Part shown: piece after piece, positions 9,174-17,711 of the stretch | Numbering within the stretch: position 1 is the stretch's first letter | How the letters are laid out: each line of letters begins with the position of its first letter | NCBI GenBank assembly: GCA_050288625.1 | Contig: JBNKEE010000033.1 | Span: 40,989-104,988 of the forward strand | Length of the DNA stretch: 64,000 nucleotides | DNA from: JAAGZL01 sp050288625 | Lineage (GTDB): Bacteria; Pseudomonadota; Gammaproteobacteria; Chromatiales; Chromatiaceae | Direction of reading: 5' to 3' | Notes under the pieces: generated by a model | Told to the model about the DNA's origin: nothing | Database searches by the model: none | Seen by the model: only the letters and a program-made list of their open reading frames with translations | Made by a program: the position numbers and the translations under genes

Positions 9174-9848
9174 CTAGAAGTATAGTCTCAAGACAGTCTC
9201 TGCGACACATGCTGGTCGTACACGATCTTCAACCTCAATGCTTACTTCGTTAACGATCTCAATACTACGCTTCATCGGTGTTACGCTAACCAACTTTTTC
9301 CTAGCCCTAACCCTTGATCCGGCCTTGACTGGGAATGGAAAGCGAACACGGTTGAGGCCATAGTTTACGACCATTTTGGCCTCTGGGTATGGGTTATTTT
9401 CAGGGTCGACTGTCTCGGTAAGGGTTGGTATCAACGCAAGGGTCAAAAACCCGTGAGCGATGGTGGATTTAAACGGCGACTCTATCTTGGCGCGTTCAGG
9501 ATCAGTATGAATCCACTGGTTATCTCCGGTTATCTCCGCAAACTTATTGATGCAGTTTTGGTCTACGGTGAGCCAATCTCCTAAGAAGGTTTCCTGTCCA
9601 AGCTTCTTTTTTAGCTCTCTGTAGGTATTTTCTGCAGCGAGAGTAACAACAGAATCCAGTTCTTCGTCAGTTGAATCATCCTCAAACGGGTTAAAACGTG
9701 ATATCCATGGATTATTTAGGGTATTGGCGATCTTGTCGTTAAGCAGGTGTGACAAGTTGCGGAACTTTGGCTCAAGCTTGGCGATGAATTCCGCATTATT
9801 TTGTTGAATATTCTCGGTTTTTTCCCTAATAAACTCAATGACATTCAT
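9174..9848 (-). CDS. MaoC-family hydratase/dehydratase with N-terminal extension
   Basis: This is a 224-residue protein from the ATG at 9848; a TTG four codons upstream is possible but less likely. Residues from about 90 on form a MaoC-like hot-dog domain with the (R)-specific enoyl-CoA hydratase motif FAEITGDNQWIHTD, followed by STIAHGFLTLALIP. The first 80 residues are helical and charged and do not belong to the hydratase core; they loosely resemble a phasin-like helical region, but I cannot prove that. A role in (R)-3-hydroxyacyl-CoA supply or lipid turnover is an inference. Neighbours include two other hot-dog-fold genes. Confidence 0.85.
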   Translation of the reverse strand: MNVIEFIREKTENIQQNNAEFIAKLEPKFRNLSHLLNDKIANTLNNPWISRFNPFEDDSTDEELDSVVTLAAENTYRELKKKLGQETFLGDWLTVDQNCINKFAEITGDNQWIHTDPERAKIESPFKSTIAHGFLTLALIPTLTETVDPENNPYPEAKMVVNYGLNRVRFPFPVKAGSRVRARKKLVSVTPMKRSIEIVNEVSIEVEDRVRPACVAETVLRLYF

Positions 9849-9977
9849 ATTTGATTCCAAATTCTGCTATACGAAAACACTCAGGATACTGATAATACAT
9901 TGGTCCAGTGTGAGACAAAAGATCTCATATATCTACACAAATCTATGAATGTATACAACCAGAAGATGTTGAAGGAA

Positions 9978-10001
9978 GAGGACCGCCAAGCGGCGATCCT
10001 C
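9978..10001 (-). terminator. Possible terminator after nrdJb
   Basis: A stem with arms GAGGACCGCC and GGCGATCCTC (one mismatched pair) and a 4-base loop lies 38 bases past the nrdJb stop. On the minus strand it is followed by a weak pyrimidine tract (TTCCTTC), so termination is plausible but not strong. Confidence 0.4.
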
Positions 10002-10038
10002 ATGTTAGTAACATTGCATTTATATGGATAATCTTAGG

Positions 10039-10734
10039 TTATCCACACTTGGATTCACCGCAATTTAGGCAGGTAAGGCAACCATCCATCTGGATCATCG
10101 CCTTGGTGTTGCACTTCATGCAGAGTTGAGCGCCTTCTGGAAATTCGCTGCAATGTTCAGCATCTTTCATATTAATGGAGGCTTCATATTCAGCACGTTT
10201 CTGATTGATCAGTTTTTGCTGATGTTCATCCGGTCCTTCTTCTTTCAGTAGACCTATCATCACCAAATGGCAGTGAATGACATCGCCGATCTCGGCAACC
10301 AGGGAGGGCATATATTTACCGCCTTTCTTGAAATATCCGCCACTAGGATTAAATACGGAACGCATCTCTTCTACCAGAAAAGTGACATCACCACCCTTGC
10401 GGAATACTGCGGATATGATCTTGGTAAGAGCAACAATCCACTGAAAATGGTCCATGTTTTTTGAGTTGATAAAGATCTCAAAGGGGCGTCGTACCTCATA
10501 TTCGGTACCCTGATTCAGGATGATGTCATTGATGGTTACATAAAGGGCATGTTCCGATAATGGAGTCTTTATCTTGTAGGTAGAACCAAAAAGCATCTCA
10601 GGCCTTTCGACCTTCTCATGCATGTGGATTATGTTGCTCTCTTGTTCTTCTACTGCTGCAACTTCAGTGGAAACAGCTTCTTCATCCTTTGCCACTGAGT
10701 AGTCAACGATTTGTTTATCGATTTTGATAGCCAT
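10039..10734 (-). CDS. nrdJb: Ribonucleotide reductase NrdJb subunit (TSCPD domain, zinc ribbon)
   Basis: This 231-residue protein is the C-terminal half of a split B12-dependent class II ribonucleotide reductase, as known from Pseudomonas aeruginosa NrdJa/NrdJb. The central TSCPD-type domain (about 50-175) includes FGSTYKIKTPL, YVTINDI, RRPFEIFINSKNMDH and FNPSGGYFKKGGKYMPSLVAEI. The C-terminus carries a four-cysteine zinc-ribbon pattern (CMKCNTKAM...CLTCLNCGESKCG) that probably re-reduces the active site of NrdJa. It lies 59 bases after nrdJa and should be cotranscribed from the NrdR-box region. Confidence 0.9.
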   Translation of the reverse strand: MAIKIDKQIVDYSVAKDEEAVSTEVAAVEEQESNIIHMHEKVERPEMLFGSTYKIKTPLSEHALYVTINDIILNQGTEYEVRRPFEIFINSKNMDHFQWIVALTKIISAVFRKGGDVTFLVEEMRSVFNPSGGYFKKGGKYMPSLVAEIGDVIHCHLVMIGLLKEEGPDEHQQKLINQKRAEYEASINMKDAEHCSEFPEGAQLCMKCNTKAMIQMDGCLTCLNCGESKCG

Positions 10735-10793
10735 TATCTCTGCCTCTTAATTTAGACATTCATCTGTGAATGTCCAGATATGTTTATGTTAAC

Positions 10794-12947
10794 TCAGAAT
10801 TTGCCGTAGTAACCTTCTTTTAATGCATCAAAGAGGTTGGCGGCGGTGTGTATTTCACCGTCGTATTCGATTTCCTCATTACCCTTGACTTCTACCGTAC
10901 TGCCATCGTCAAGGGTGAATTGATATGTGGTGTTTTCCAGATCCGTCTCTTTGACCAATACGCCCTGAAATGCCTCGGGGTTGAAGCGAAAGGTGGTACA
11001 TCCCTTCAATCCTTTATCGTAGGCATATAAGTAGATGTCCTTGAACTCTTCATATGGAAAATCTGTAGGCACGTTAGCTGTCTTCGAGATGGATGAATCG
11101 ATCCATTTTTGAGCGGCGGCCTGGATATCCACATGTTGTTTGGGGGTAACATCATCTGCTGAGATAAAGTACTCAGGCAACCTGTTCTTATCATTTTCAG
11201 TAAAAGGCATGGCGTCTGGATTGATCAGATCACGATAGGCTAGGAGCTCAAAGCTGAAGACATCGACCTTTTCTTTACTCTTCTTGCCTTCGCGTATTAC
11301 ATTACGAGAGTAGTGGTGAGCAAAGCTTGGCTCAATACCATTGCTGGCATTGTTGGCAAGGGATAGTGATATGGTACCGGTTGGTGCAATGGAGCTGTGA
11401 TGGGTAAATCGACAGCCTGTTTCAGCTAGTTTATCAACAAGTTCCGGGGCCTCCTTGGCTAGTTGCTGCATATAACGGCTGTATTTAGCATGTAGTATCT
11501 TGCCTTTGATCTTGTCACCAACTTTCCAGTTATCTTTGTTCATTTCCGGGCGCTTACATAGCATTCCAGATGTGACGGTGAATTCCTCATCCATAATAGG
11601 TGCTGCGCCTTTTTCTTCAGCTAACTCCTGACCGGTACGCCAGCCTTCTAGAGCAAGTTCTTTGGTGACGCGCTCGGTAAATTCCAGTGAATCTTCTTCC
11701 CCATACTTCATGCATAGCATGGTTATGGTTGAACCAAGCCCCAAATATCCCATGCCGTGGCGTCGCTTGTGCATGATTTCCTGTTGTTGCTGTCCTAAAG
11801 GCAGACCATTCATGTCCACAACGTTGTCTAGCATGCGGGTGAATACTCTTACCACTTCGCGGAAGGTCTCCCAATCAAACCTGGCTTCGGTTGTAAATGG
11901 GTTGCGGACAAACTTGGTCAGATTGATTGACCCTAGAAGGCATGCGCCATATGGCGGTAGAGGCTGCTCTCCGCATGGGTTGGTGGCTCTTACGTCTTCA
12001 CAGAACCAGTTGTTATTCATCTCATTTACCTTGTCGATAAGGATAAATCCTGGTTCTGCATAATCGTATGTGGATGACATGATCACATCCCACAGACGGC
12101 GTGCCCTAATAGTCTTATATATCTTGCAGGCTACCTTGCATGAATCGTTAGTGACATAACCATCAGCATGGGGCCAAACACGCCAAACGACCTGATTTTT
12201 GTCTTCAATGTCTATCTTGTCGGTCTCTATCTCTTTTTTTGTCAGAGGGAAGGCCAGGGCCCACATCTCATCTCTTTTTACCGCCTCAACGAACTCTTCT
12301 GTTATAAGCAGTGACAGGTTGAACTGACGCAGGCGTCCGGCTTCACGCTTGGCCCGGATAAAGTCCATTACATCTGGGTGGCCGATATCGAAAGTAGCCA
12401 TTTGCGCACCTCGGCGACCTCCGGCGGATGAGACGGTAAAACACATCTTATCGTAGATATCCATGAAGGAAAGGGGACCGGATGTGTATGCGCCAGCACC
12501 GCTGACATATGCCCCTTTGGGACGCAGGGTGGAAAATTCGTAACCGATACCACAACCGGCTTTCAAAGTAAGGCCAGCCTCGTGTACCTTACCCAGGATC
12601 TCGTTCATAGAGTCCTGAATAATTCCAGATACGGTGCAGTTGATGGTTGAAGTGGCTGGTTTGTGTTCCTTTGCTCCTGCATTGGAAGTGATACGACCGG
12701 CAGGTATGGCGCCATTGCGTAAGGCCCAGATAAACCGTTCCTCCCACTTTTCCTGTAGCTCCGGAGTTGTCTCAATCTCAGCCAGGGCTCTTGCGACTCG
12801 CACATAGGTAGCGTCCAGGTCTGTATCCACAGGTGTGCCATCTTTGGTCTTAAGACGATATTTGGTATTCCATATGTCCAGTGAGGCGTCTTGCAACGGT
12901 ATGTTAAGAACCTTTGAAGGAACAGCTTTTAGGCGGGCGCTTTTCAT
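10794..12947 (-). CDS. nrdJa: Adenosylcobalamin-dependent ribonucleotide reductase NrdJa
   Basis: Catalytic part of the class II ribonucleotide reductase, which makes deoxyribonucleotides using adenosylcobalamin and needs no oxygen. The 717-residue protein has GRITSNAGA and the N-terminal active-site cysteine region TINCTVSGI. It also has the Gly-rich KAGCGIGYEFSTLRP, the radical-cysteine loop NPCGEQPLPPYGACLLGSINL (about residues 325-345), and the C-terminal SSIAPTGTISL and TANVPTDFPYEEFKDIYLYAYDKGLKGCTTFR. The protein stops soon after this last motif; the remaining domain is in the separate nrdJb gene. NrdR-type boxes lie 193 and 348 bases upstream of the start. I found no cobalamin riboswitch in its leader. 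Confidence 0.95.
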   Translation of the reverse strand: MKSARLKAVPSKVLNIPLQDASLDIWNTKYRLKTKDGTPVDTDLDATYVRVARALAEIETTPELQEKWEERFIWALRNGAIPAGRITSNAGAKEHKPATSTINCTVSGIIQDSMNEILGKVHEAGLTLKAGCGIGYEFSTLRPKGAYVSGAGAYTSGPLSFMDIYDKMCFTVSSAGGRRGAQMATFDIGHPDVMDFIRAKREAGRLRQFNLSLLITEEFVEAVKRDEMWALAFPLTKKEIETDKIDIEDKNQVVWRVWPHADGYVTNDSCKVACKIYKTIRARRLWDVIMSSTYDYAEPGFILIDKVNEMNNNWFCEDVRATNPCGEQPLPPYGACLLGSINLTKFVRNPFTTEARFDWETFREVVRVFTRMLDNVVDMNGLPLGQQQQEIMHKRRHGMGYLGLGSTITMLCMKYGEEDSLEFTERVTKELALEGWRTGQELAEEKGAAPIMDEEFTVTSGMLCKRPEMNKDNWKVGDKIKGKILHAKYSRYMQQLAKEAPELVDKLAETGCRFTHHSSIAPTGTISLSLANNASNGIEPSFAHHYSRNVIREGKKSKEKVDVFSFELLAYRDLINPDAMPFTENDKNRLPEYFISADDVTPKQHVDIQAAAQKWIDSSISKTANVPTDFPYEEFKDIYLYAYDKGLKGCTTFRFNPEAFQGVLVKETDLENTTYQFTLDDGSTVEVKGNEEIEYDGEIHTAANLFDALKEGYYGKF

Positions 12948-13139
12948 TTATGTGGTTTTCCTGCTTGATTGTCGTTATTTAATGGCTTTCATATCTCATA
13001 TCTGTCAGCGGAAGATATGAATAATTGAGAAAACCTCCTCCCAGGGTACCAACATTCCTTTGATTCTGGATAGAATCTGAAGCCATCTGACGCCTATCCA
13101 GTATAAATTTGACGTGTGGTAAATCCCCTTTTACCCCAA

Positions 13140-13155
13140 ACACTATATATTGTGT
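13140..13155. promoter_or_regulatory. NrdR box 1 (exact consensus)
   Basis: The 16-mer ACACTATATATTGTGT agrees at every position with the NrdR box consensus ACACWATATATWGTGT. It sits inside a longer inverted repeat with 8-base arms CCAAACAC/GTGTTTGG (13136-13159). It is 193 bases upstream of nrdJa and just upstream of a possible minus-strand -10 at 13100-13105, a position suited to repression. Confidence 0.8.
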
Positions 13156-13294
13156 TTGGTATGTGAAAGATTATGTATTTATTTGGATTATGTCAAGCCA
13201 AAATACTGAAAAACATAAAATATAATATATATATATTACAAAGAGATACAGAATCTTCTAATATTTTACTAGAATATTTTTTGAAAAAATGTGA

Positions 13295-13310
13295 ACTCTA
13301 TATATTGTGT
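13295..13310. promoter_or_regulatory. NrdR box 2 (one mismatch)
   Basis: ACTCTATATATTGTGT differs from the NrdR box consensus only at the third base. It lies 155 bases from box 1, much farther than the roughly three-helical-turn spacing usual in nrd promoters, and 245 bases upstream of uvrY. It may loop with box 1 or serve the divergent promoter. Confidence 0.6.
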
Positions 13311-13554
13311 TTTAAATAACCGAGTAAAAACCACGGAAGATCGGAATAATTATAAAAATCACACGGGAAATGTGCTATTCGTTGATCAAAAGAGGCATAA
13401 AACCGGTTTGGTTACCTATGTTTTGGGCTTGTAGGTGATCGATTTGCCACGATTTTGACGTTATCAAATATATTGTAACAATCTGTGTTGTCTGGATGAG
13501 TTTCCTTATACAATGTGTGCCGTAGGCTTTACAAAGGATTAAAGCGAGTAACTA

Positions 13555-14199
13555 ATGATAAGAGTAATGCTTGTTGATGACCACGAACTGGTTCGAACCG
13601 GTTTTAGACTTATCTTGGACGATGCTGAAGATGTTGAGGTGGTCGCAGAAGCTGATTCTGGTGAAAATGCACTACTGAAGATTCAAGAAGTAAAACCAGA
13701 CCTGGTTTTAATGGATATAAACATGCCGGGGATAGGGGGCATAGAAGCCACCAGGACCATAAAACGTAAGTTCCCAGACACTAACGTAATTGCAGTTACG
13801 GTTCACTCTGAAGCACCGTTTCCTTCGAAACTACATGAAGCAGGTGCCCTTGGCTATGTAACCAAAGGTTGCCCTGCTAGTGAGTTATTGCACGCAATCA
13901 GGACGGTTATGAAAGGTAAGCCATTTCTCTCCGCCGAAGTTGCACAAAAGCTCTCACTAGCCAAACTATCAGGTGTTGATTCCGAGCTTCCGTTTGAATC
14001 ACTGTCTAAACGCGAGATGCAGGTGTTGATGCTTATAGTGCAGGGGGCAAGAAACCAGGATATATCAGATACTCTATGCGTTAGTCCGAAGACCGTAAGT
14101 ACCTATCGCCATAGATTGTTTGAAAAACTTGGGATTCAGACTGATGCGGAACTAACCCTTATGGCCATACGCCACGGGGTTGCAGAGTACGAACCTTGA
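13555..14199 (+). CDS. uvrY: Response regulator UvrY/GacA (NarL family)
   Basis: In known systems, UvrY/GacA is phosphorylated by the BarA/GacS kinase and activates small RNAs that titrate CsrA/RsmA. The 214-residue protein has a receiver domain with Asp8, Asp9 and phospho-acceptor Asp54. A C-terminal LuxR-type HTH (about 145-205) has SKREMQVLMLIVQGARNQDIS and LCVSPKTVSTYRHRLFEKLGI. The order uvrY-uvrC-pgsA-tRNA-Gly/Cys/Leu is that of E. coli, which strongly supports the assignment; here a UDG gene is inserted after uvrY. The partner kinase is not in the window. Confidence 0.95.
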   Translation: MIRVMLVDDHELVRTGFRLILDDAEDVEVVAEADSGENALLKIQEVKPDLVLMDINMPGIGGIEATRTIKRKFPDTNVIAVTVHSEAPFPSKLHEAGALGYVTKGCPASELLHAIRTVMKGKPFLSAEVAQKLSLAKLSGVDSELPFESLSKREMQVLMLIVQGARNQDISDTLCVSPKTVSTYRHRLFEKLGIQTDAELTLMAIRHGVAEYEP

Positions 14200-14230
14200 A
14201 AAACGACATTAAAGAGTAGGTTTTACACTA

Positions 14231-14872
14231 GTGTTTGATATTGAATGCCGAGCCTGTCCGCGTCTGGCCAGTTTTTTAGATGATGTTAAGGCTCAACACC
14301 CGAAATATCACGCACGCCCGGTCTCTCCCTTTGGTGATGAGGATGCTAGGTTTTTGATAGTTGGCCTAGCTCCAGGTATGCATGGGGCAAACGCTACAGG
14401 CAGGCCGTTTACCGGAGATCACGCCGGCATACTCCTATATGAAACCATCCACAAATACGGCTTCAGTAGTGCTCCGGTTTCTATATCTAAGGATGATGGC
14501 TTGATTCTGGCCAACTGCCGCATCACCAATGCGGTCAAATGTCTGCCTCCACAAAATAAACCTATAGGCAGTGAGATAAATAACTGCAACTCATATCTAC
14601 GGCGGGAATTGGATGCTATGCCCGATGCATCAGTTATCCTGGCACTGGGGTCCATCGCCCATAATTCGGTGATAAAGGCTTTGACGCTACGTCAAAAAGA
14701 CTTTCCCTTCGGTCATAACAGGCTGCACTTGGTCAAACCAGGACTACAACTATTGGATTCTTATCACTGCAGTCGCTACAACACGCAGACCCGAAGGCTT
14801 ACGCCTGAGATGTTTCAGCAGGTATTCGCCCATGCCAAACAATTACTTGAATCTCCAACAGAAGCTATATAA
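14231..14872 (+). CDS. Family 5 (UDGb-type) uracil-DNA glycosylase, Fe-S
   Basis: The enzyme removes uracil and related deaminated bases from DNA. The 213-residue protein begins at a GTG. Motif 1, GLAPGMHGANATGRPFTGD (residues 45-63), has no acidic residue after the first Gly, which fits family 5 rather than family 4 (GEAPG). Motif 3 is SYHCSRYNTQT, with Cys where HPS is common. Four cysteines (Cys6, Cys9, Cys104, Cys119) match the C-x2-C...C-x14-C pattern of Fe-S UDGs. It lies 31 bases after uvrY and 8 before uvrC, forming a DNA-repair run. Confidence 0.88.
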   Translation: MFDIECRACPRLASFLDDVKAQHPKYHARPVSPFGDEDARFLIVGLAPGMHGANATGRPFTGDHAGILLYETIHKYGFSSAPVSISKDDGLILANCRITNAVKCLPPQNKPIGSEINNCNSYLRRELDAMPDASVILALGSIAHNSVIKALTLRQKDFPFGHNRLHLVKPGLQLLDSYHCSRYNTQTRRLTPEMFQQVFAHAKQLLESPTEAI

Positions 14873-14880
14873 TTCCAGGC

Positions 14881-16710
14881 ATGCAGCCTGATTTAGAAAA
14901 CAGACAGTTCGATCACAAGTCATTTCTTAAGACTCTTACCCACAGCCCGGGTGTCTACCGTATGTTGGATACCAACGGTAAGGTACTATACGTAGGAAAG
15001 GCTAAGGATCTAAAACGCAGGGTCAGTAGTTACTTTACCAGATCACAAAATCGCCGCATTCAGTTACTTGTCTCTAAGATACGAAATATCGATATTACCG
15101 CAACCCACACTGAAGCTGAGGCTCTGATTCTAGAGAACCACCTGATCAAGAACCTGAAGCCCAGATACAATATCCTATTAAAAGACGACAAAAGTTACCC
15201 ATATATCTATCTATCTGACGACACATTCCCACGCTTATCCTTTCATAGGGGGGCAAAAGTAAAGAAAGGGCGCTATTTTGGACCCTATCCAAATGCAGGA
15301 TCAATGCGCGAGACCATGCAATTGTTACAGAAGCTGTTTCCAGTTCGGCAGTGTGATGAAAGCTTCTACAGGAACAGATCCCGTCCATGTCTGCAATATC
15401 AAATACAGAGATGTACCGCACCCTGCGTAAATCTGGTTAGTGCTGGGGAGTACGCGCGAGATGTAAGCGATGCAGTACTGTTTCTGGAGGGAAAGACCAG
15501 CTCGATTATAGATGATTTAGTTGCACGTATGGAGCAGGCTTCAGTCCGTCTTGAGTATGAACAGGCCGCCAGATACCGTGATCAGATAGCGCGTCTCCGC
15601 AAGATTCAGAAAAAACAGTATATCAGTGGTGAGAAAGGTGATTTAGATATAGCAGCCTGTGCAGCGGATGCAGGCATGGCTGTAATCCAACTCTTTTATA
15701 TCCGAGGAGGTCGAAACCTGGGAAATAAGGCATTCAATCTTCGCATTAGAGAAGGTCAGGAAGAGAAGGAGATACTTTCAGCATTTCTGTGTCAGCATTA
15801 TATAGGCAAGCAGGTCCCAGCTGAGATTATCGTTAGTACCAGACCTGAGGGGTTGGAGTTGATACAACAGGTGCTATCTTCAGAGAGCGGGCGGAAAGTT
15901 AGGGTGAGTTCAAACGTGCGTTCGGATAAGGCCCGTTGGTTGAAGATGGCTAAACAAAACGCCAGATTATCTTTGGATGCGAGATTGGCTAGTAGGGCAG
16001 GGTATGAAGTCAGATTGTTAGCGTTACAGAAAACTTTCAATCTGGACGAAACACCGCAACGCATGGAGTGTTTTGATATCAGCCACATCTCTGGAGAAAA
16101 GACCGTGGCATCCTGCGTGGTATTCGACATACAGGGGGCATCCAAGCAGGATTATCGCAGATTCAATATCAGTGATATTCAACCTGGTGACGACTATGCC
16201 GCTATGAATCAGGCCCTGATGCGTCGTTATCAACGCATACAGTCCGGAGAAGGCAAACTGCCAGATATCCTTTTTATAGATGGAGGCAGGGGCCAGCTGG
16301 CCGCCGCCGAGCGGGTATTGAATGAACTGGCGATGACCGGGGTAACGCTGATCGGTATTGCCAAAGGCAGATCCAGAAAGGCGGGTATGGAAAAGCTGTT
16401 CCTCTCCGGCCAGAATACCCCCATTACACTGCCTGCAGACTCGCCAGCCATGCATCTGGTGCAACAAATCAGAGACGAAGCGCATAGATTCGCTATTACC
16501 GGACATCGTCAAAGAAGAGAACGCGCTGTCAAAAGCTCTATACTTGAAGAGATTGATGGAGTCGGGCCAAAACGGCGTCAGAGGTTACTGAAACAGTTTG
16601 GAGGTATTCAGGAACTTAAGGAAGCTGGTGTGGAAGACCTGGAGCGGGTAGATGGTATTAGCCACAAACTGGCAGAAAAGATATACCATTGTTTTCATGG
16701 TGATGATTGA
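14881..16710 (+). CDS. uvrC: Excinuclease ABC subunit C
   Basis: UvrC makes both incisions in nucleotide excision repair after UvrB loads on damage. The 609-residue protein is full length. It has an N-terminal GIY-YIG nuclease (GVYRMLDTNGKVLYVGKA, about 24-41) for the 3' cut and a Cys-rich linker (RPCLQYQIQRCTAPC). Next come a UVR domain that binds UvrB (about 205-240), an RNase H-like domain for the 5' cut (ECFDISHISGE...VVFDIQG) and a C-terminal tandem helix-hairpin-helix (EIDGVGPKRRQRLLKQFGG). It starts 8 bases after the UDG stop; the ribosome-binding site is weak, which suggests translational coupling. Confidence 0.97.
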   Translation: MQPDLENRQFDHKSFLKTLTHSPGVYRMLDTNGKVLYVGKAKDLKRRVSSYFTRSQNRRIQLLVSKIRNIDITATHTEAEALILENHLIKNLKPRYNILLKDDKSYPYIYLSDDTFPRLSFHRGAKVKKGRYFGPYPNAGSMRETMQLLQKLFPVRQCDESFYRNRSRPCLQYQIQRCTAPCVNLVSAGEYARDVSDAVLFLEGKTSSIIDDLVARMEQASVRLEYEQAARYRDQIARLRKIQKKQYISGEKGDLDIAACAADAGMAVIQLFYIRGGRNLGNKAFNLRIREGQEEKEILSAFLCQHYIGKQVPAEIIVSTRPEGLELIQQVLSSESGRKVRVSSNVRSDKARWLKMAKQNARLSLDARLASRAGYEVRLLALQKTFNLDETPQRMECFDISHISGEKTVASCVVFDIQGASKQDYRRFNISDIQPGDDYAAMNQALMRRYQRIQSGEGKLPDILFIDGGRGQLAAAERVLNELAMTGVTLIGIAKGRSRKAGMEKLFLSGQNTPITLPADSPAMHLVQQIRDEAHRFAITGHRQRRERAVKSSILEEIDGVGPKRRQRLLKQFGGIQELKEAGVEDLERVDGISHKLAEKIYHCFHGDD

Positions 16711-16772
16711 ATATTTCCATCTCTACATTCAATTCTTTACACTACGAATTATCTCGGAATGACTAGAAGCAG

Positions 16773-17375
16773 ATGATGCCTAATATCCCTAATCTCCTGA
16801 CCCTACTGCGAATCGCACTGATACCGGTTTTTATAATCATCTTTTATCTGCCATGGGTTTATGCCAACCAGGTATGTGCCTCAATATTTGCGTTGGCGGC
16901 TATAACTGACTGGCTGGATGGGTATCTTGCTCGCAGGTTAGGACAGATGTCTGCATTTGGCGCGTTCCTGGATCCGGTGGCAGACAAACTCATGGTGGCA
17001 ACCGCACTTATTCTGGTGGTTCAAGCGGATCCCACCCCGGCGCTGGCTATACCGGCTATCATCATTGTAGGTCGTGAGGTGTCTATATCTGCCCTGCGAG
17101 AGTGGATGGCAGAGATGGGAGAGAGGGCAATAGTAGCGGTTACGGTTATTGCAAAGTTTAAAACCGCAGCACAAATGCTTGCGATTCTTATGCTTATCTA
17201 TAGAGAGACAATATGGGAATTGCCTGTATATACAATAGGATATGTCCTTCTCTACGTGTCTGCCATACTAACGGTGTGGTCGATGTTGGTGTATATTAAG
17301 GCGGCATGGCCCAGTATGAATGATCCGGCGGCTGATCTCAGGATTAATGATGAACAGGATTCGGATGGTGGATAA
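16773..17375 (+). CDS. pgsA: CDP-diacylglycerol-glycerol-3-phosphate 3-phosphatidyltransferase
   Basis: An inner-membrane enzyme that makes phosphatidylglycerophosphate, the first committed step to phosphatidylglycerol and cardiolipin. The 200-residue protein has several membrane helices and the CDP-alcohol phosphotransferase signature D-G-x2-A-R-x8-G-x3-D-x3-D, seen in LDGYLARRLGQ followed by FGAFLDPVADKL. The start is an ATGATG pair. It is the last protein gene of the uvrY-uvrC-pgsA run and is followed by a tRNA promoter. Confidence 0.96.
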   Translation: MMPNIPNLLTLLRIALIPVFIIIFYLPWVYANQVCASIFALAAITDWLDGYLARRLGQMSAFGAFLDPVADKLMVATALILVVQADPTPALAIPAIIIVGREVSISALREWMAEMGERAIVAVTVIAKFKTAAQMLAILMLIYRETIWELPVYTIGYVLLYVSAILTVWSMLVYIKAAWPSMNDPAADLRINDEQDSDGG

Positions 17376-17389
17376 ATAGCACTTCTTTC

Positions 17390-17417
17390 TTGACAGCGCA
17401 TACAGGAACATTACAAT
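17390..17417 (+). promoter_or_regulatory. Sigma-70 promoter for tRNA-Gly
   Basis: TTGACA at 17390-17395 and TACAAT at 17412-17417 are separated by 16 bases, followed by a G+C-rich discriminator (AGCCGGCG). The tRNA begins about 18 bases past the -10. The G+C-rich discriminator is typical of stable-RNA promoters under stringent control. Confidence 0.7.
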
Positions 17418-17435
17418 AGCCGGCGTTCCAACGAT

Positions 17436-17511
17436 GCGGGAATAGCTCAGCTGGTAGAGCACAACCTTGCCAAGGTTGGGGTCGCGAGTTCGAATCTCGT
17501 TTCCCGCTCCA
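17436..17511 (+). tRNA. tRNA-Gly (GCC)
   Basis: The 76-base cloverleaf has acceptor arms GCGGGAA/TTCCCGC, anticodon loop TTGCCAA (anticodon GCC), T-arm GTTCGAATC and an encoded CCA end. It lies downstream of pgsA, as glyW does in E. coli. Confidence 0.97.
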
Positions 17512-17519
17512 ATTTTCGT

Positions 17520-17549
17520 AAAACCCCGGGCGTCAAGCAGGGGTTTTTT
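17520..17549 (+). terminator. Rho-independent terminator between tRNA-Gly and tRNA-Cys
   Basis: Arms AAAACCCC and GGGGTTTT enclose a 12-base loop and run into a T6 tract. It lies 8 bases after tRNA-Gly, so the following tRNAs may depend on read-through or on their own promoter. Confidence 0.75.
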
Positions 17550-17610
17550 GCGTATAGGGCTGGAAAGTTTAATGATAATCCATGATACTTTCCCACCTCT
17601 GTACAGTTAT

Positions 17611-17684
17611 GGCTGAGTGGCAGAGTGGTTATGCAGCGGCCTGCAAAGCCGTGGACCTCGGTTCGATTCCGGGCTCAGCCTCCA
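17611..17684 (+). tRNA. tRNA-Cys (GCA)
   Basis: The 74-base cloverleaf has acceptor arms GGCTGAG/CTCAGCC, anticodon loop CTGCAAA (anticodon GCA), T-arm GGTTCGATTCC and an encoded CCA end. It is the second tRNA of the Gly-Cys-Leu cluster. Confidence 0.97.
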
Positions 17685-17711
17685 TTTAAACTGTAAGTTG
17701 TTCGCTCCCAT

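Larger units (their letters stand above)
12948..13554. other. 607-base divergent intergenic region between nrdJa and uvrY
   Basis: This AT-rich non-coding stretch separates divergent nrdJa (minus) and uvrY (plus). It holds two NrdR-box-like palindromes, annotated separately, and a long A/T run near 13210-13280 that may be curved. A possible -10 for nrdJ, TATACT on the minus strand, is at 13100-13105. No ORF, tRNA or riboswitch was recognised. The half nearest nrdJ (12948-13130) would be its 5' leader. Confidence 0.6.

Noticed and set aside
12948..13135. Possible cobalamin riboswitch in the nrdJ leader
   Set aside because: The B12 box and the conserved stem pattern were not found on the minus strand; NrdR boxes explain regulation better.
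13445..13470. FNR-like site TTGACGTTATCAA
   Set aside because: The spacing between half sites is one base short of TTGAT-N4-ATCAA.
16024..16512. 162-residue ORF antisense to uvrC
   Set aside because: Opposite a fully conserved UvrC domain, with no ribosome-binding site.
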